Assembly: GCA_022706865.1 (NCBI GenBank)
Contig: JAKJBT010000037.1
Coordinates: 1 to 16,714 of the forward strand
Origin: Bacillota bacterium
Lineage (GTDB): Bacteria > Bacillota_A > Clostridia > Lutisporales > Lutisporaceae
DNA: 16,714 nucleotides
Reading direction: 5' to 3'
Within the stretch, counting starts at the first letter, position 1; each line of letters opens with the position of its first letter. The notes under the pieces were generated by a model that saw only the letters and a program-made list of their open reading frames with translations, was not told where the DNA came from and searched no databases. A program made the position numbers and the translations under genes. This document shows, piece by piece, positions 1 through 6,946 of this stretch.

Positions 1-953
1 GCCAGCCCTTCGGCATCCTCCGGGGGAACAAGAAATCCGTTATACCCGTCCTTAACTACCTCAGGTATTCCCCCTGTATCTGTAGCTACAGACGGCTTGC
101 CGACACTCATCCCTTCGATCAGTGACAAGCATAGTGCTTCAGATAAGGAAGAAATAACATTAATATCTATAATATTAAATACCTCGTGTATCTCATCCAC
201 GAAGCCCGTAAAAACTACCCGGTCCGTAAGCCCCTTCTGTTTAATAAGTTCCTTTAACTCTTCTTCCTTCGGTCCGATACCGGCAATGAAGAACCTGACA
301 TTGTCATTGTCCCGGGAAATAATTTCAGCCGCATCTATAAAATATTTGTGACCTTTAACCTCGGTAAGCCTGGCTACAATTCCGACAACTACTTCTTCTT
401 CGGAAATTCCCCATTTCTCCCTGACAAGGCTTTTCTCCTTATCATCAAGTATCTTAACCGGGTTTATACCTCCATATATCACTGATATCTTATCACCGGG
501 CACCCCGTTTTCAGCAATATTCCTTTTCACGGCCTCCGATACGGCAATTATGCCGTCGCTATACCTGTCGTTTATTAAAGCTCCCGCAAATCTCCTTATT
601 CCGGTTGTACGGCCGTCAATACAATGCTTGGTATTAATTATTCCTGCTCCCGCCCTCTTTGCGGCAAGCCTTGCGGACAGTGATGCATGGGTATGCACAA
701 TATCCGGCTTTTCTGCCCTGAATATATAATACAAAAGATTTACGGCCCTGGAATCGTAGGATTTGTCTTTAATGCCGTCAACAGATATTACTTCAAAGCC
801 TAGATTTTTTATCTTGTCTGTTAGCATGCTCCCCTGAGGAAGCACAACCTTTATTTCAAACTTCTCCTTATCTATGGCTCCAAGCAGATTAAGCAGCCAG
901 CTGCCTGCTCCGCCTATCTTCATATCACTTAAAACATGCATTACCTTAATCAT
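1..953 (-). CDS. Glycosyltransferase family 4 protein (3' end cut by window edge)
   Basis: The reading frame starts at an ATG at 953 and runs without a stop to position 1, giving about 317 residues. It begins MIKVMHVLSDMKIGGAGSWL, the glycine-rich N-terminal nucleotide-sugar-transferase loop of GT4 enzymes. DIVHTHASLSARLAA follows near residue 93, VGIVARLTEVKG near 200 opens the C-terminal Rossmann domain, and SEALCLSLIEGMSVGKP near 285 carries the E-x7-E donor-binding motif, followed by TDTGGIPE. Known for the family: retaining, GT-B fold, transfer of a sugar from a nucleotide donor, usually at the cytoplasmic membrane face. The start overlaps the upstream stop as ATGA, so translation is probably coupled. 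With the O-antigen ligase-type neighbour this suggests surface polysaccharide synthesis; donor and acceptor cannot be told. Only the last part of the C-terminal domain is missing from the window. Confidence 0.93.
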   Translation of the reverse strand, partial: MIKVMHVLSDMKIGGAGSWLLNLLGAIDKEKFEIKVVLPQGSMLTDKIKNLGFEVISVDGIKDKSYDSRAVNLLYYIFRAEKPDIVHTHASLSARLAAKRAGAGIINTKHCIDGRTTGIRRFAGALINDRYSDGIIAVSEAVKRNIAENGVPGDKISVIYGGINPVKILDDKEKSLVREKWGISEEEVVVGIVARLTEVKGHKYFIDAAEIISRDNDNVRFFIAGIGPKEEELKELIKQKGLTDRVVFTGFVDEIHEVFNIIDINVISSLSEALCLSLIEGMSVGKPSVATDTGGIPEVVKDGYNGFLVPPEDAEGL

Positions 954-2839
954 ATGCCCGACACCTCATTATCCTCTGTTATAAGAGCCTTGGCTGCCAT
1001 TCCGAAAGCCAGCATGACCCAGAAGGTCAGAAGCACCCTGTTGTTGTACCATATATTCTCAACCATTCCCTGGGCAAGATATCCTGCCATGCCGGATGCA
1101 ATGGCTATCATGAAGGTGGAGATGAATCTGTCCCTGGTTTTATAGAAGCCTGTCAGCATAGTCTTGTAATATACCGCTATAATTGCAAAGAACATCAACA
1201 AGCCCGCTATGCCTGTCTCTATCATAAGCTGTATGTATATATTATGGGAATGGTGAGCATATGCGGCGTTAAGTGAATACTTGGGATAAACCAGTTTAAA
1301 GGGCTCCAGGCCCAATCCTATACCGGAAAGCCAATAATCCTGCGCCAGCCTCAAAGACCCCAGCCATACGGAAATCCTGTAGAAGGAAGATGTATCGTTC
1401 AGGTTTCCGATACTCGCAAATCTGTTGATTACAGAAGCCGGCAGCACAAAGGGAAGCATCAGCAGTCCGATTACCCCAAGAATTATGAACCTCCTGTCCC
1501 TAAGCACCGCAAACAAGGCAAAAGCCAGTATCAATCCGATATATGCACCTCTTGAGTAAGTATAGACGAGGCATCCGAGCATAATAGCCGTAAGTCCCAG
1601 GGTTGCAAGCTTTGATATCCAACTCTTCTGTCCCCACAGCATGGCAATTGCAACAGGTATGATGAGTACCAGGTATTCTCCCAGCACGTTGGGGTTTTCA
1701 AAGGTGGAGCCCACCCGGGCTTTTATGTCCTCAAACAGCGTTGTATCCACCCACGCTTCGGAGGTGGCTCCCACAGTCTTCAGCTGATATAGTCCATAGA
1801 GGGATGCGACGGTTGTAGAAAGCACCAGCAGTGCTGCCAAAACATAAAGCTGCTGCCTGGTCTTAATTGTACTTACCAATATGAAATAAAACACTATGAA
1901 TGCTATATGTATCAATAATGCAAGCATGCTGCTGCCGGGGGTATATGATGTAATGAAGCTGTAGAGAAGCACCATTCCAAACAATACTACGAAATAATCC
2001 AGAATTGTGCTCCTGAGCTTCATGCTCTTATCCCTGAACAGCCTGATAAAAAATGATACCGCGGTAAGCAGGATGAGCCCCAGCAGAGCTATGGTCGGGG
2101 CCAAAGGAATGAATCCCGCAACGGCAAAAACTCCTATCTCATACCTCCAGAGCACCAATACAAGAGCGGCTATTCCTCCGACTGCGAGAACAAAGGCCAC
2201 CGGCGGCAGAAAATGCCATATCACTCCCAATGCTATTCCTGTAACGATCGCAGTAATTTCATAGCTTTTGTTTAAAACTGGATTTACCGTTCTTTTATCA
2301 TATGATTCACCGTAAAATACGTTAAAAAACCTATATATCACCCTGCTGATCATACTGCCCTCCGCCAGGGCCTTCACCGGCCTGTTTATCAGTATCAGCG
2401 CTGCACCGGCCAGGAATAAAGCCAGTTCTAAAATTTTACCCGAGGCAAAATCCAACAGTCCCTGTGCTGCGGAAAAGGTAATGAAAAGCAGCCCATAAAC
2501 CCTCGTGCTCATATCAAAAAGGTTCTCCAGAAAAACCCTTATGGCATTCAGTAACCTGCTCCCTTCAACAGCAGCGTTTACACCCTCCGAGAATCTTTGT
2601 GAAGCATATCTGAACCAACTTAAGGGCGATGCGAGGATTCTGAATACAAGGCTTTGCTTCCACGCATCCACGATGTTCCATTCCATGTCGAAAAAACCCA
2701 ATATGCTGCTTGAGGCTGCAAGCTTCCCGAAACCAATTCCTAAACGCTGCATAACAATGAAAAACATGCTGTTTTCATAGTAGAAAACAAGCCTGCCATA
2801 TACTTTCAATATCATTCCGAATATCGCGCTTTCTTTCAT
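950..2839 (-). CDS. O-antigen ligase / polymerase family membrane protein
   Basis: A very hydrophobic protein of 629 residues with roughly a dozen membrane segments. The second half has the Wzy/WaaL (PF04932) signature: STFENPNVLGEYL, then YSRGAYIGLI, then a long outer loop with GIGLGLEPFKLVYPKY and HSHNIYIQLMIETGIAG, followed by final membrane helices. Such proteins join or polymerise lipid-linked glycans outside the membrane; in a Gram-positive this would serve surface polysaccharide or glycoprotein glycan assembly (inference). The roughly 200 residues before the core are unusually long and hydrophobic. I chose the ATG at 2839 because AGGAAG lies about 8 bases before it; an in-frame ATG at 2872 would add 11 residues but has no ribosome site. 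The stop overlaps the glycosyltransferase start. The substrate is unknown. Confidence 0.88.
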   Translation of the reverse strand: MKESAIFGMILKVYGRLVFYYENSMFFIVMQRLGIGFGKLAASSSILGFFDMEWNIVDAWKQSLVFRILASPLSWFRYASQRFSEGVNAAVEGSRLLNAIRVFLENLFDMSTRVYGLLFITFSAAQGLLDFASGKILELALFLAGAALILINRPVKALAEGSMISRVIYRFFNVFYGESYDKRTVNPVLNKSYEITAIVTGIALGVIWHFLPPVAFVLAVGGIAALVLVLWRYEIGVFAVAGFIPLAPTIALLGLILLTAVSFFIRLFRDKSMKLRSTILDYFVVLFGMVLLYSFITSYTPGSSMLALLIHIAFIVFYFILVSTIKTRQQLYVLAALLVLSTTVASLYGLYQLKTVGATSEAWVDTTLFEDIKARVGSTFENPNVLGEYLVLIIPVAIAMLWGQKSWISKLATLGLTAIMLGCLVYTYSRGAYIGLILAFALFAVLRDRRFIILGVIGLLMLPFVLPASVINRFASIGNLNDTSSFYRISVWLGSLRLAQDYWLSGIGLGLEPFKLVYPKYSLNAAYAHHSHNIYIQLMIETGIAGLLMFFAIIAVYYKTMLTGFYKTRDRFISTFMIAIASGMAGYLAQGMVENIWYNNRVLLTFWVMLAFGMAAKALITEDNEVSGI

Positions 2840-2921
2840 TTTACACTTCCTATTATGTTTTACACTAAACATTTACATTATTATATTATTATTGCCGCCT
2901 AAATGTAAAGTAAATACAAAA

Positions 2922-2973
2922 ACGGATAACACTAAGCCACCAAAACCCAACCTGTGTTCCGTGGTTTATCCGT
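2922..2973 (-). terminator. Terminator-like hairpin after the coiled-coil protein gene
   Basis: Read on the minus strand, ACGGATAA (2973-2966) pairs with TTATCCGT (2929-2922), and CCAC/GTGG extends the stem inside an asymmetric bulge. TTTTTG follows the stem. It lies about 25 bases after the stop of the coiled-coil gene and upstream of the ligase gene, so it could end the first transcript. The apical loop is large, about 20 bases, which weakens it as an intrinsic terminator. A second upstream arm (2989-2981) can compete for the same 3' strand. Confidence 0.5.
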
Positions 2974-2998
2974 GCGCCCGGTGTTACCCGTCTCGTGC

Positions 2999-3547
2999 CT
3001 ATTGAAGCGTATAAGTACCTTTGATTATAAGAAAGGACTTGTCAGCAAGTGCCTTTAACCCTCTGCCTTCGCCCCTGGCTGCTATCAGCATATGGTTATT
3101 GACAACAGCCTCGCCGTTCTTTAGATCCTTTGCCGCAGTAATATCCGAAAGGCCCCCAAAAGCATCTTCTATAGCGGAAAACTTTCCGGATCTCGGAATT
3201 ATTTCCGCACCTTCCCCTGCAATAAGCACCTGGCCTTTTTGCATTTCCACTACTTGAAACTTCGCCGCCGCCTTTGCGGCATTTTTTATTTCTTCTCTCA
3301 GCTTAGCTATCTCCTGATCCTTCTTCTCCAATTCAGTCTTAAGCTTGGCTGTTTCCTGTGCAAGCAGGTTGTCAATATAATATTTGATCTGCTCTGATTT
3401 CTGTTCTACATAACTCTGTGTAACAATGGGATCTTGTTCCGAACCCGGGGCTACCCCGTCTGCAGCGCTTATAACAACGGCAGAGAGCACCAGGATAATT
3501 GCAGTCAATACTATGATACCCGTTTTGCGACTCTTACTGTTTACCAT
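2999..3547 (-). CDS. Exported or membrane-anchored coiled-coil protein of unknown function
   Basis: 182 residues from an ATG at 3547, preceded by AAGGAG with 7 bases of spacing; a longer TTG-initiated reading lacks such a site. The N-terminus has basic residues (KSRK) and then a hydrophobic stretch (IIVLTAIILVLSAVVISA) typical of a signal peptide or anchor, with a possible cleavage after the ISA-type end. Residues about 45-90 are rich in K, E, Q, A and L with heptad spacing (TAKLKTELEKKDQEIAKLRE), a predicted coiled coil. The C-terminal 85 residues form a compact domain with VLIAGEGAEIIPRSG, GGLSDITAAKDLKNGE and ending FLIIKGTYTLQ. I do not recognise a named family. It lies between the proline operon and the polysaccharide genes on the same strand but has its own ribosome site. 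A cell-envelope location is inferred from the N-terminus only. Confidence 0.8.
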   Translation of the reverse strand: MVNSKSRKTGIIVLTAIILVLSAVVISAADGVAPGSEQDPIVTQSYVEQKSEQIKYYIDNLLAQETAKLKTELEKKDQEIAKLREEIKNAAKAAAKFQVVEMQKGQVLIAGEGAEIIPRSGKFSAIEDAFGGLSDITAAKDLKNGEAVVNNHMLIAARGEGRGLKALADKSFLIIKGTYTLQ

Positions 3548-3697
3548 CCCAATTCTCCTTTTCAGAGGCAATTGCGAAAAACAGGTACTTTTTTCACAGA
3601 TGCCTATAAAATGAAATAAGATAAAATATCTTCAGACTGAGTATATATTTCGTCAAATATCGCAAAACTCCTGTATATGTTACAAATTTGTAATTAT
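3548..3697 (-). other. Gap between proA and the coiled-coil protein gene
   Basis: 150 bases without a gene. Just after the proA stop lies a perfect 14-bp palindrome, TTACAAATTTGTAA (3680-3693), without a T-run, so not an obvious terminator. Further along, AAGATA-TTT-TATCTT forms a small AU hairpin followed by a T-rich but interrupted stretch. A TTGACG at about 3650-3655 (minus strand) could be a -35 element, but no good -10 sits at the right distance. The downstream gene presumably has its promoter here; I cannot fix it. Confidence 0.35.
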
Positions 3698-4942
3698 TTA
3701 TCTTACCTGTCCGTTACCATATATGACGTACTTTGTGGATGTAAGCTCTTTTAATCCCATAGGCCCCCTTGCGTGAAGCTTCTGGGTGCTTATCCCTATT
3801 TCCGCCCCCAATCCGAATTCAAACCCGTCGGTGAACCTGGTGGATGCATTTATATATACGGCGGCAGCATCAACTTCGGCCAGGAACCTCCTTGAATTGG
3901 AGTAGTTTTCCGTTACGATTGCTTCGGAATGCTTTGTACCGTACCTGTTGATATGCTCTATTGCCTCGTCGATACTGTCCACAATCTTAACGGCAATTAT
4001 ATAGTCAAGGTACTCGGTGTACCAGTCAATATCCTCTGCCGGTTTTACTTCTGCCGATAATTTTACCGTCTTTTCGCAGCCCCGCACCTCTACTCCGTTT
4101 TCCCTCAGGCTCTTTACTATCCTCGGTATAAATTCATCTGCCACATCCTTGTGAACCAGAAGCTTTTCTTCTGCATTACATACTCCCGGCCTGCTGACCT
4201 TCGCATTTATGACGATTTTTTCGGCCATGTCCAGGTCACCGCAGCTGTCGACGTAAACATGGCAGTTGCCGGTACCCGTCTGAATAACAGGTATAGTAGC
4301 GTTCTCTACAGCAGACTTTATAAGCCCGGCTCCTCCCCTGGGTATCAGAACATCTATATATTCGTTAAGCTTCATAAACCTGATTGCGGTTTCCCTTGAG
4401 GTATCTTCGATAATCGAAATCGAATCCTCCGGCAGACCTGATGCAGCAAGCGCTTTCCTTAATGATTTTACAAGGGCTATGTTGGAGTTGACAGCCTCGC
4501 TTCCGCCTCTCAATATAACTGCATTTCCTGATTTAATGCATAAGGATGCGGCGTCTACTGTCACATTCGGCCTTGCCTCATATATTATTCCTATAACTCC
4601 CAGTGGGACACGGGTCTGTCCTATTAAAAGGCCGTTAGGCATTTTATTCATGCTTATTACTTCCCCCACCGGATCCTTCAGGGCAATCAATTGTCCAAGC
4701 CCTTCTATGATGGCCTTCAGCCTTTTTTTGTCCAGGAGAAGCCTGTCAAGCATGGCTTCGCTCATACCCTTTGATCGCCCAGCCGCCATATCCTTCTGAT
4801 TCTCATTCAGTATATAGTCGGTGTCTTCGGCAATTGCGTCCATCATATGTCTAAGGCATTTGTTCTTCTGCACGGTATCTGCTTTGGACAGCACAATTCC
4901 CGCTTTTTTCGCAAGACATGCCTTTTCAATAATATCTTCCAT
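3698..4942 (-). CDS. proA: Glutamate-5-semialdehyde dehydrogenase (gamma-glutamyl phosphate reductase)
   Basis: Reduces gamma-glutamyl phosphate with NADPH to glutamate semialdehyde, the second step of proline synthesis in the cytoplasm. 414 residues, the normal ProA length. YEARPNVTVDAA (about 121-132) and LRGGSEA are conserved ProA segments. RPGVCNAEEKLLVH carries the catalytic cysteine at about residue 255, and the C-terminus has the FGLGAEIGISTQKLHARGPMG-like block ending with the ALDH-type KYVIYG. I chose the ATG at 4942 because an AAAGG site lies about 9-10 bases before it and the protein then begins MEDIIEKACLAKKAG like other ProA; an in-frame ATG at 4987, overlapping the proB stop as ATGA, would add an atypical 15-residue extension. 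It is the last gene of proC-proB-proA, 41 bases after proB. No clear terminator follows. Confidence 0.97.
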   Translation of the reverse strand: MEDIIEKACLAKKAGIVLSKADTVQKNKCLRHMMDAIAEDTDYILNENQKDMAAGRSKGMSEAMLDRLLLDKKRLKAIIEGLGQLIALKDPVGEVISMNKMPNGLLIGQTRVPLGVIGIIYEARPNVTVDAASLCIKSGNAVILRGGSEAVNSNIALVKSLRKALAASGLPEDSISIIEDTSRETAIRFMKLNEYIDVLIPRGGAGLIKSAVENATIPVIQTGTGNCHVYVDSCGDLDMAEKIVINAKVSRPGVCNAEEKLLVHKDVADEFIPRIVKSLRENGVEVRGCEKTVKLSAEVKPAEDIDWYTEYLDYIIAVKIVDSIDEAIEHINRYGTKHSEAIVTENYSNSRRFLAEVDAAAVYINASTRFTDGFEFGLGAEIGISTQKLHARGPMGLKELTSTKYVIYGNGQVR

Positions 4943-4983
4943 TAATATCATCCCTTTCTTTAAAAATACACCTGGGCAGAAAA

Positions 4984-5766
4984 TCATAGTTTTCTGTCCG
5001 GTAAAAACAATGTGCCTGCTTCCCGGCCGGATATTATGTCATAAATATTATCAGGCCTGCTGCCGTTTACAATAGCCATTAGTATTCCATTTTCCATAGC
5101 AATCCTGGCTGCGTTTATTTTGGTCCTCATGCCCCCGGTGCCCAGGATGGAAGAGGTATCTTCGGCAGCACTGGTTATACTGTCATCAATACTGTATACC
5201 CTTCTTATCAGTTTTGCATCTTCCAAAGCCGGATTTTTGTCATACAGGCCGTCTATATCCGACAACAATATCAGCAGATCGGCTTTTATCAGCTTTGCCA
5301 CATATGCGGACAATACATCATTATCCCCGATTTTGATCTCATCAGTAGCAATGGTATCATTTTCGTTGACTATCGGTATGACATTGTGTTTGAAAAGGGC
5401 ATTAAATGTATTTACTGCATTAATACTTCTGTCTTCCAAAAAGATATCTTCTTTGGTTATAAGTATCTGTGCCACGACCCGCCCGTATTCTGCAAACATC
5501 TTTTCATATGTCTGCATAAGCAAACCCTGGCCCACTGCAGCCAAAGCCTGCTTCAACCCAATATCATAAGGCCTTTCTTTAAATCCCAGCTTACTCATAC
5601 CGACCCCGATTGCACCTGATGTCACAAGTACAACGTCCTTATTTTGATTTGCAATGTCCGACAATACCATAGACAGGCGCTCTATCCCCGACAGGTTAAG
5701 CTTCCCGTTCCCGTAAGTCAAAGTAGATGTACCAACCTTAACTACAATACGATTATAATCAGCCAC
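4984..5766 (-). CDS. proB: Glutamate 5-kinase, catalytic domain only (no PUA domain)
   Basis: Phosphorylates glutamate to gamma-glutamyl phosphate, the first and usually feedback-inhibited step of proline synthesis. The amino-acid-kinase domain fills the whole protein: RIVVKVGTSTL at 6-16 (phosphate-binding lysine), TSGAIGVGMSKLG at 49-61, GQGLLMQTYEKMF at 79-91, NENDTIATDEIKIGDND at 134-150 (glutamate binding) and LLSDIDGLYDKNP at 167-179, then a GTGGM-type ATP loop. It is 260 residues long, while E. coli ProB is 367 because of a C-terminal PUA domain; that domain is absent here and the frame ends cleanly with an ordinary stop, so I read this as a natural one-domain form. The start is a GTG at 5766 with GGGAG 8 bases before it. 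It lies 30 bases after proC and 41 before proA. Confidence 0.96.
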   Translation of the reverse strand: MADYNRIVVKVGTSTLTYGNGKLNLSGIERLSMVLSDIANQNKDVVLVTSGAIGVGMSKLGFKERPYDIGLKQALAAVGQGLLMQTYEKMFAEYGRVVAQILITKEDIFLEDRSINAVNTFNALFKHNVIPIVNENDTIATDEIKIGDNDVLSAYVAKLIKADLLILLSDIDGLYDKNPALEDAKLIRRVYSIDDSITSAAEDTSSILGTGGMRTKINAARIAMENGILMAIVNGSRPDNIYDIISGREAGTLFLPDRKL

Positions 5767-5796
5767 ACTATCACTCCCAAACTCTTATTAAACATG

Positions 5797-6627
5797 CTAT
5801 TTTTCAGCTTTGCCATTTATTTCAATGCCCAAACTCTCTGCCTTTTCCGTACAGCGTTGAATTGCTTCAATGACATGGCCCCTGAAGCCTTTCTTTTCCA
5901 AGCTGTAGACCGCTTCTATGGCAGTTCCTCCAGCTGAGCAGACACTATCCTTCAGCTGCCCCGGGTGTTTCCCCGTAACCAGGACCATTTTTGCCGCTCC
6001 CAGTACCGCCTGTGAAACCATCCTATAGGCTTTATCCCTGGAAAGCCCTTTTAACACCGCTCCGTCTGTCAATGCTTCGATAAACATGTATACCAGGGCA
6101 GGAGAGGATGCTGAAACAGCTGTAACCACATCCAGCAGTTCTTCATCCAGTATCTCCGCCAGGCCGAAGCTGCTGAAGATATCATATACGGACTTCAGTT
6201 CTTCTTCAGTCACTTGTCCGTTGCAGCACAATGCAGTCATAGCCTCCCCAACGACAGCAGGAATATTCGGCATGGCTCTCACTATCTTCAGCTCTTTCCC
6301 GAAGTAAGCCTCAACCGTTTTTATCTTTATACCCGCGGCTATTGTGACAATAACGGCTTCCTTTTTTACATCATTCCTAATTTCTCTTATTACCTCGGTA
6401 TACTTGTTTGGTTTCACCGACAATATCAATATATCGGCAAATCGTGCCACTGCCTTGTTATCCGAAGTAATTCCTATTCCGAAATCCTTCCTTGCAGCCT
6501 CCAATTTGCCGGAAGTACTGTTGCTGGCTAAAATGGAATCCGGCACGGCAATATTTGAATCCAGCAAGCCTGCAATCATTGCCCGTGCCATATTCCCGCA
6601 TCCTATGAAACCTATTTTCTTATTCAT
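5797..6627 (-). CDS. proC: Pyrroline-5-carboxylate reductase
   Basis: Reduces pyrroline-5-carboxylate to proline with NAD(P)H, the last step of the pathway. 276 residues, normal for ProC. The N-terminal nucleotide-binding loop is GFIGCGNMARAMIAGLL (6-22); LSVKPN at 69-74 and VRAMPNIPAVVGEAM at 116-130 are family hallmarks. The C-terminal helical dimer domain has VSASSPALVYMFIEAL (171-186) and LKDSVCSAGGTAIEAV (225-240). Two positions differ slightly from the usual SGSSPA and SPGGTT forms, which is not alarming. The ATG at 6627 has AAGGAGG 8-9 bases upstream. It is the first gene of proC-proB-proA and sits directly behind a T-box leader, so the whole operon should respond to uncharged tRNA-Pro. 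Confidence 0.97.
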   Translation of the reverse strand: MNKKIGFIGCGNMARAMIAGLLDSNIAVPDSILASNSTSGKLEAARKDFGIGITSDNKAVARFADILILSVKPNKYTEVIREIRNDVKKEAVIVTIAAGIKIKTVEAYFGKELKIVRAMPNIPAVVGEAMTALCCNGQVTEEELKSVYDIFSSFGLAEILDEELLDVVTAVSASSPALVYMFIEALTDGAVLKGLSRDKAYRMVSQAVLGAAKMVLVTGKHPGQLKDSVCSAGGTAIEAVYSLEKKGFRGHVIEAIQRCTEKAESLGIEINGKAEK

Positions 6628-6641
6628 GTCTTTCCCTCCTT

Positions 6642-6681
6642 AAAAAAATAAAAAAACCTCCGCCCTGTTAAGGGACGAAGG
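6642..6681 (-). terminator. T-box conditional terminator before proC
   Basis: On the minus strand CCTTCGTCCC pairs with GGGCGGAGG across a short TTAACA-type loop (6681-6657), followed by TTTTTTTATTTTTTT (6656-6642). The 5' arm is also the 3' arm of the T-box antiterminator, so the two structures exclude each other. It ends about 6 bases before the proC ribosome site. Confidence 0.93.
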
Positions 6682-6892
6682 TTATTCGCGGTACCACCCA
6701 AATTGAACGCATATACATAAAATATGTGACCACTTGACGCCTGTAACGCCGGCATGCGGCAGACTTTTCACCTGCAGCTCAAAGGTCGGGTTCAAAGGAA
6801 ATAATCTTGGAAAACCTTTCAGCCGCTGAGTTTTCCTCTCTTTCAGAATCTTCCCCTCTACTATTCCTCATCATTGCCTTGAATAATCATTA
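6642..6892 (-). promoter_or_regulatory. T-box leader with proline specifier controlling proC-proB-proA
   Basis: Read on the minus strand, the leader holds the conserved T-box core GGGTGGTACCGCG (6699-6687), followed by CCTTCGTCCC and a terminator. The 5' part has the AGTAGA loop-E motif (6862-6857) of Stem I and a distal stem GGAAAAC/GTTTTCC. Then comes GAACCCGACCTTTGAG, whose specifier-loop position reads CCG (6789-6787), with CCC one base earlier as the alternative; both are proline codons. The bulge UGGU can pair with the ACCA end expected of tRNA-Pro. Known mechanism: uncharged tRNA stabilises the antiterminator and lets transcription proceed. Family identity is very strong; the exact specifier triplet needs a covariance alignment. 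This leader explains nearly all of the gene-free stretch 6628-6946. Confidence 0.95.
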
Positions 6893-6898
6893 AAGCAT

Positions 6899-6927
6899 AT
6901 TATATATTATTTAATTATTTATGTCAA
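6899..6927 (-). promoter_or_regulatory. Consensus promoter of the proC-proB-proA operon
   Basis: On the minus strand TTGACA (6927-6922), 17 bases, TATAAT (6904-6899): a perfect match to the housekeeping sigma consensus with ideal spacing. Transcription would start near 6892, giving a leader of about 265 bases, typical for T-box RNAs. It begins about 20 bases after the argD stop. Confidence 0.88.
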
Positions 6928-6946
6928 AAAACTCTTGAAGGTGTCT

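Noticed and set aside
3680..3693. The palindrome TTACAAATTTGTAA as a terminator of the proline operon
   Set aside because: It has no GC-rich stem and no T-run after it; it could be a binding site, but nothing supports that.
4479..5569. Open frames on the plus strand opposite proA and proB (up to 149 codons)
   Set aside because: They lie fully within well-supported genes on the other strand, have no ribosome sites and show no recognisable protein features.
6928..6946. The TTTTTT run after argD as an intrinsic terminator
   Set aside because: The only preceding stem is three base pairs long.
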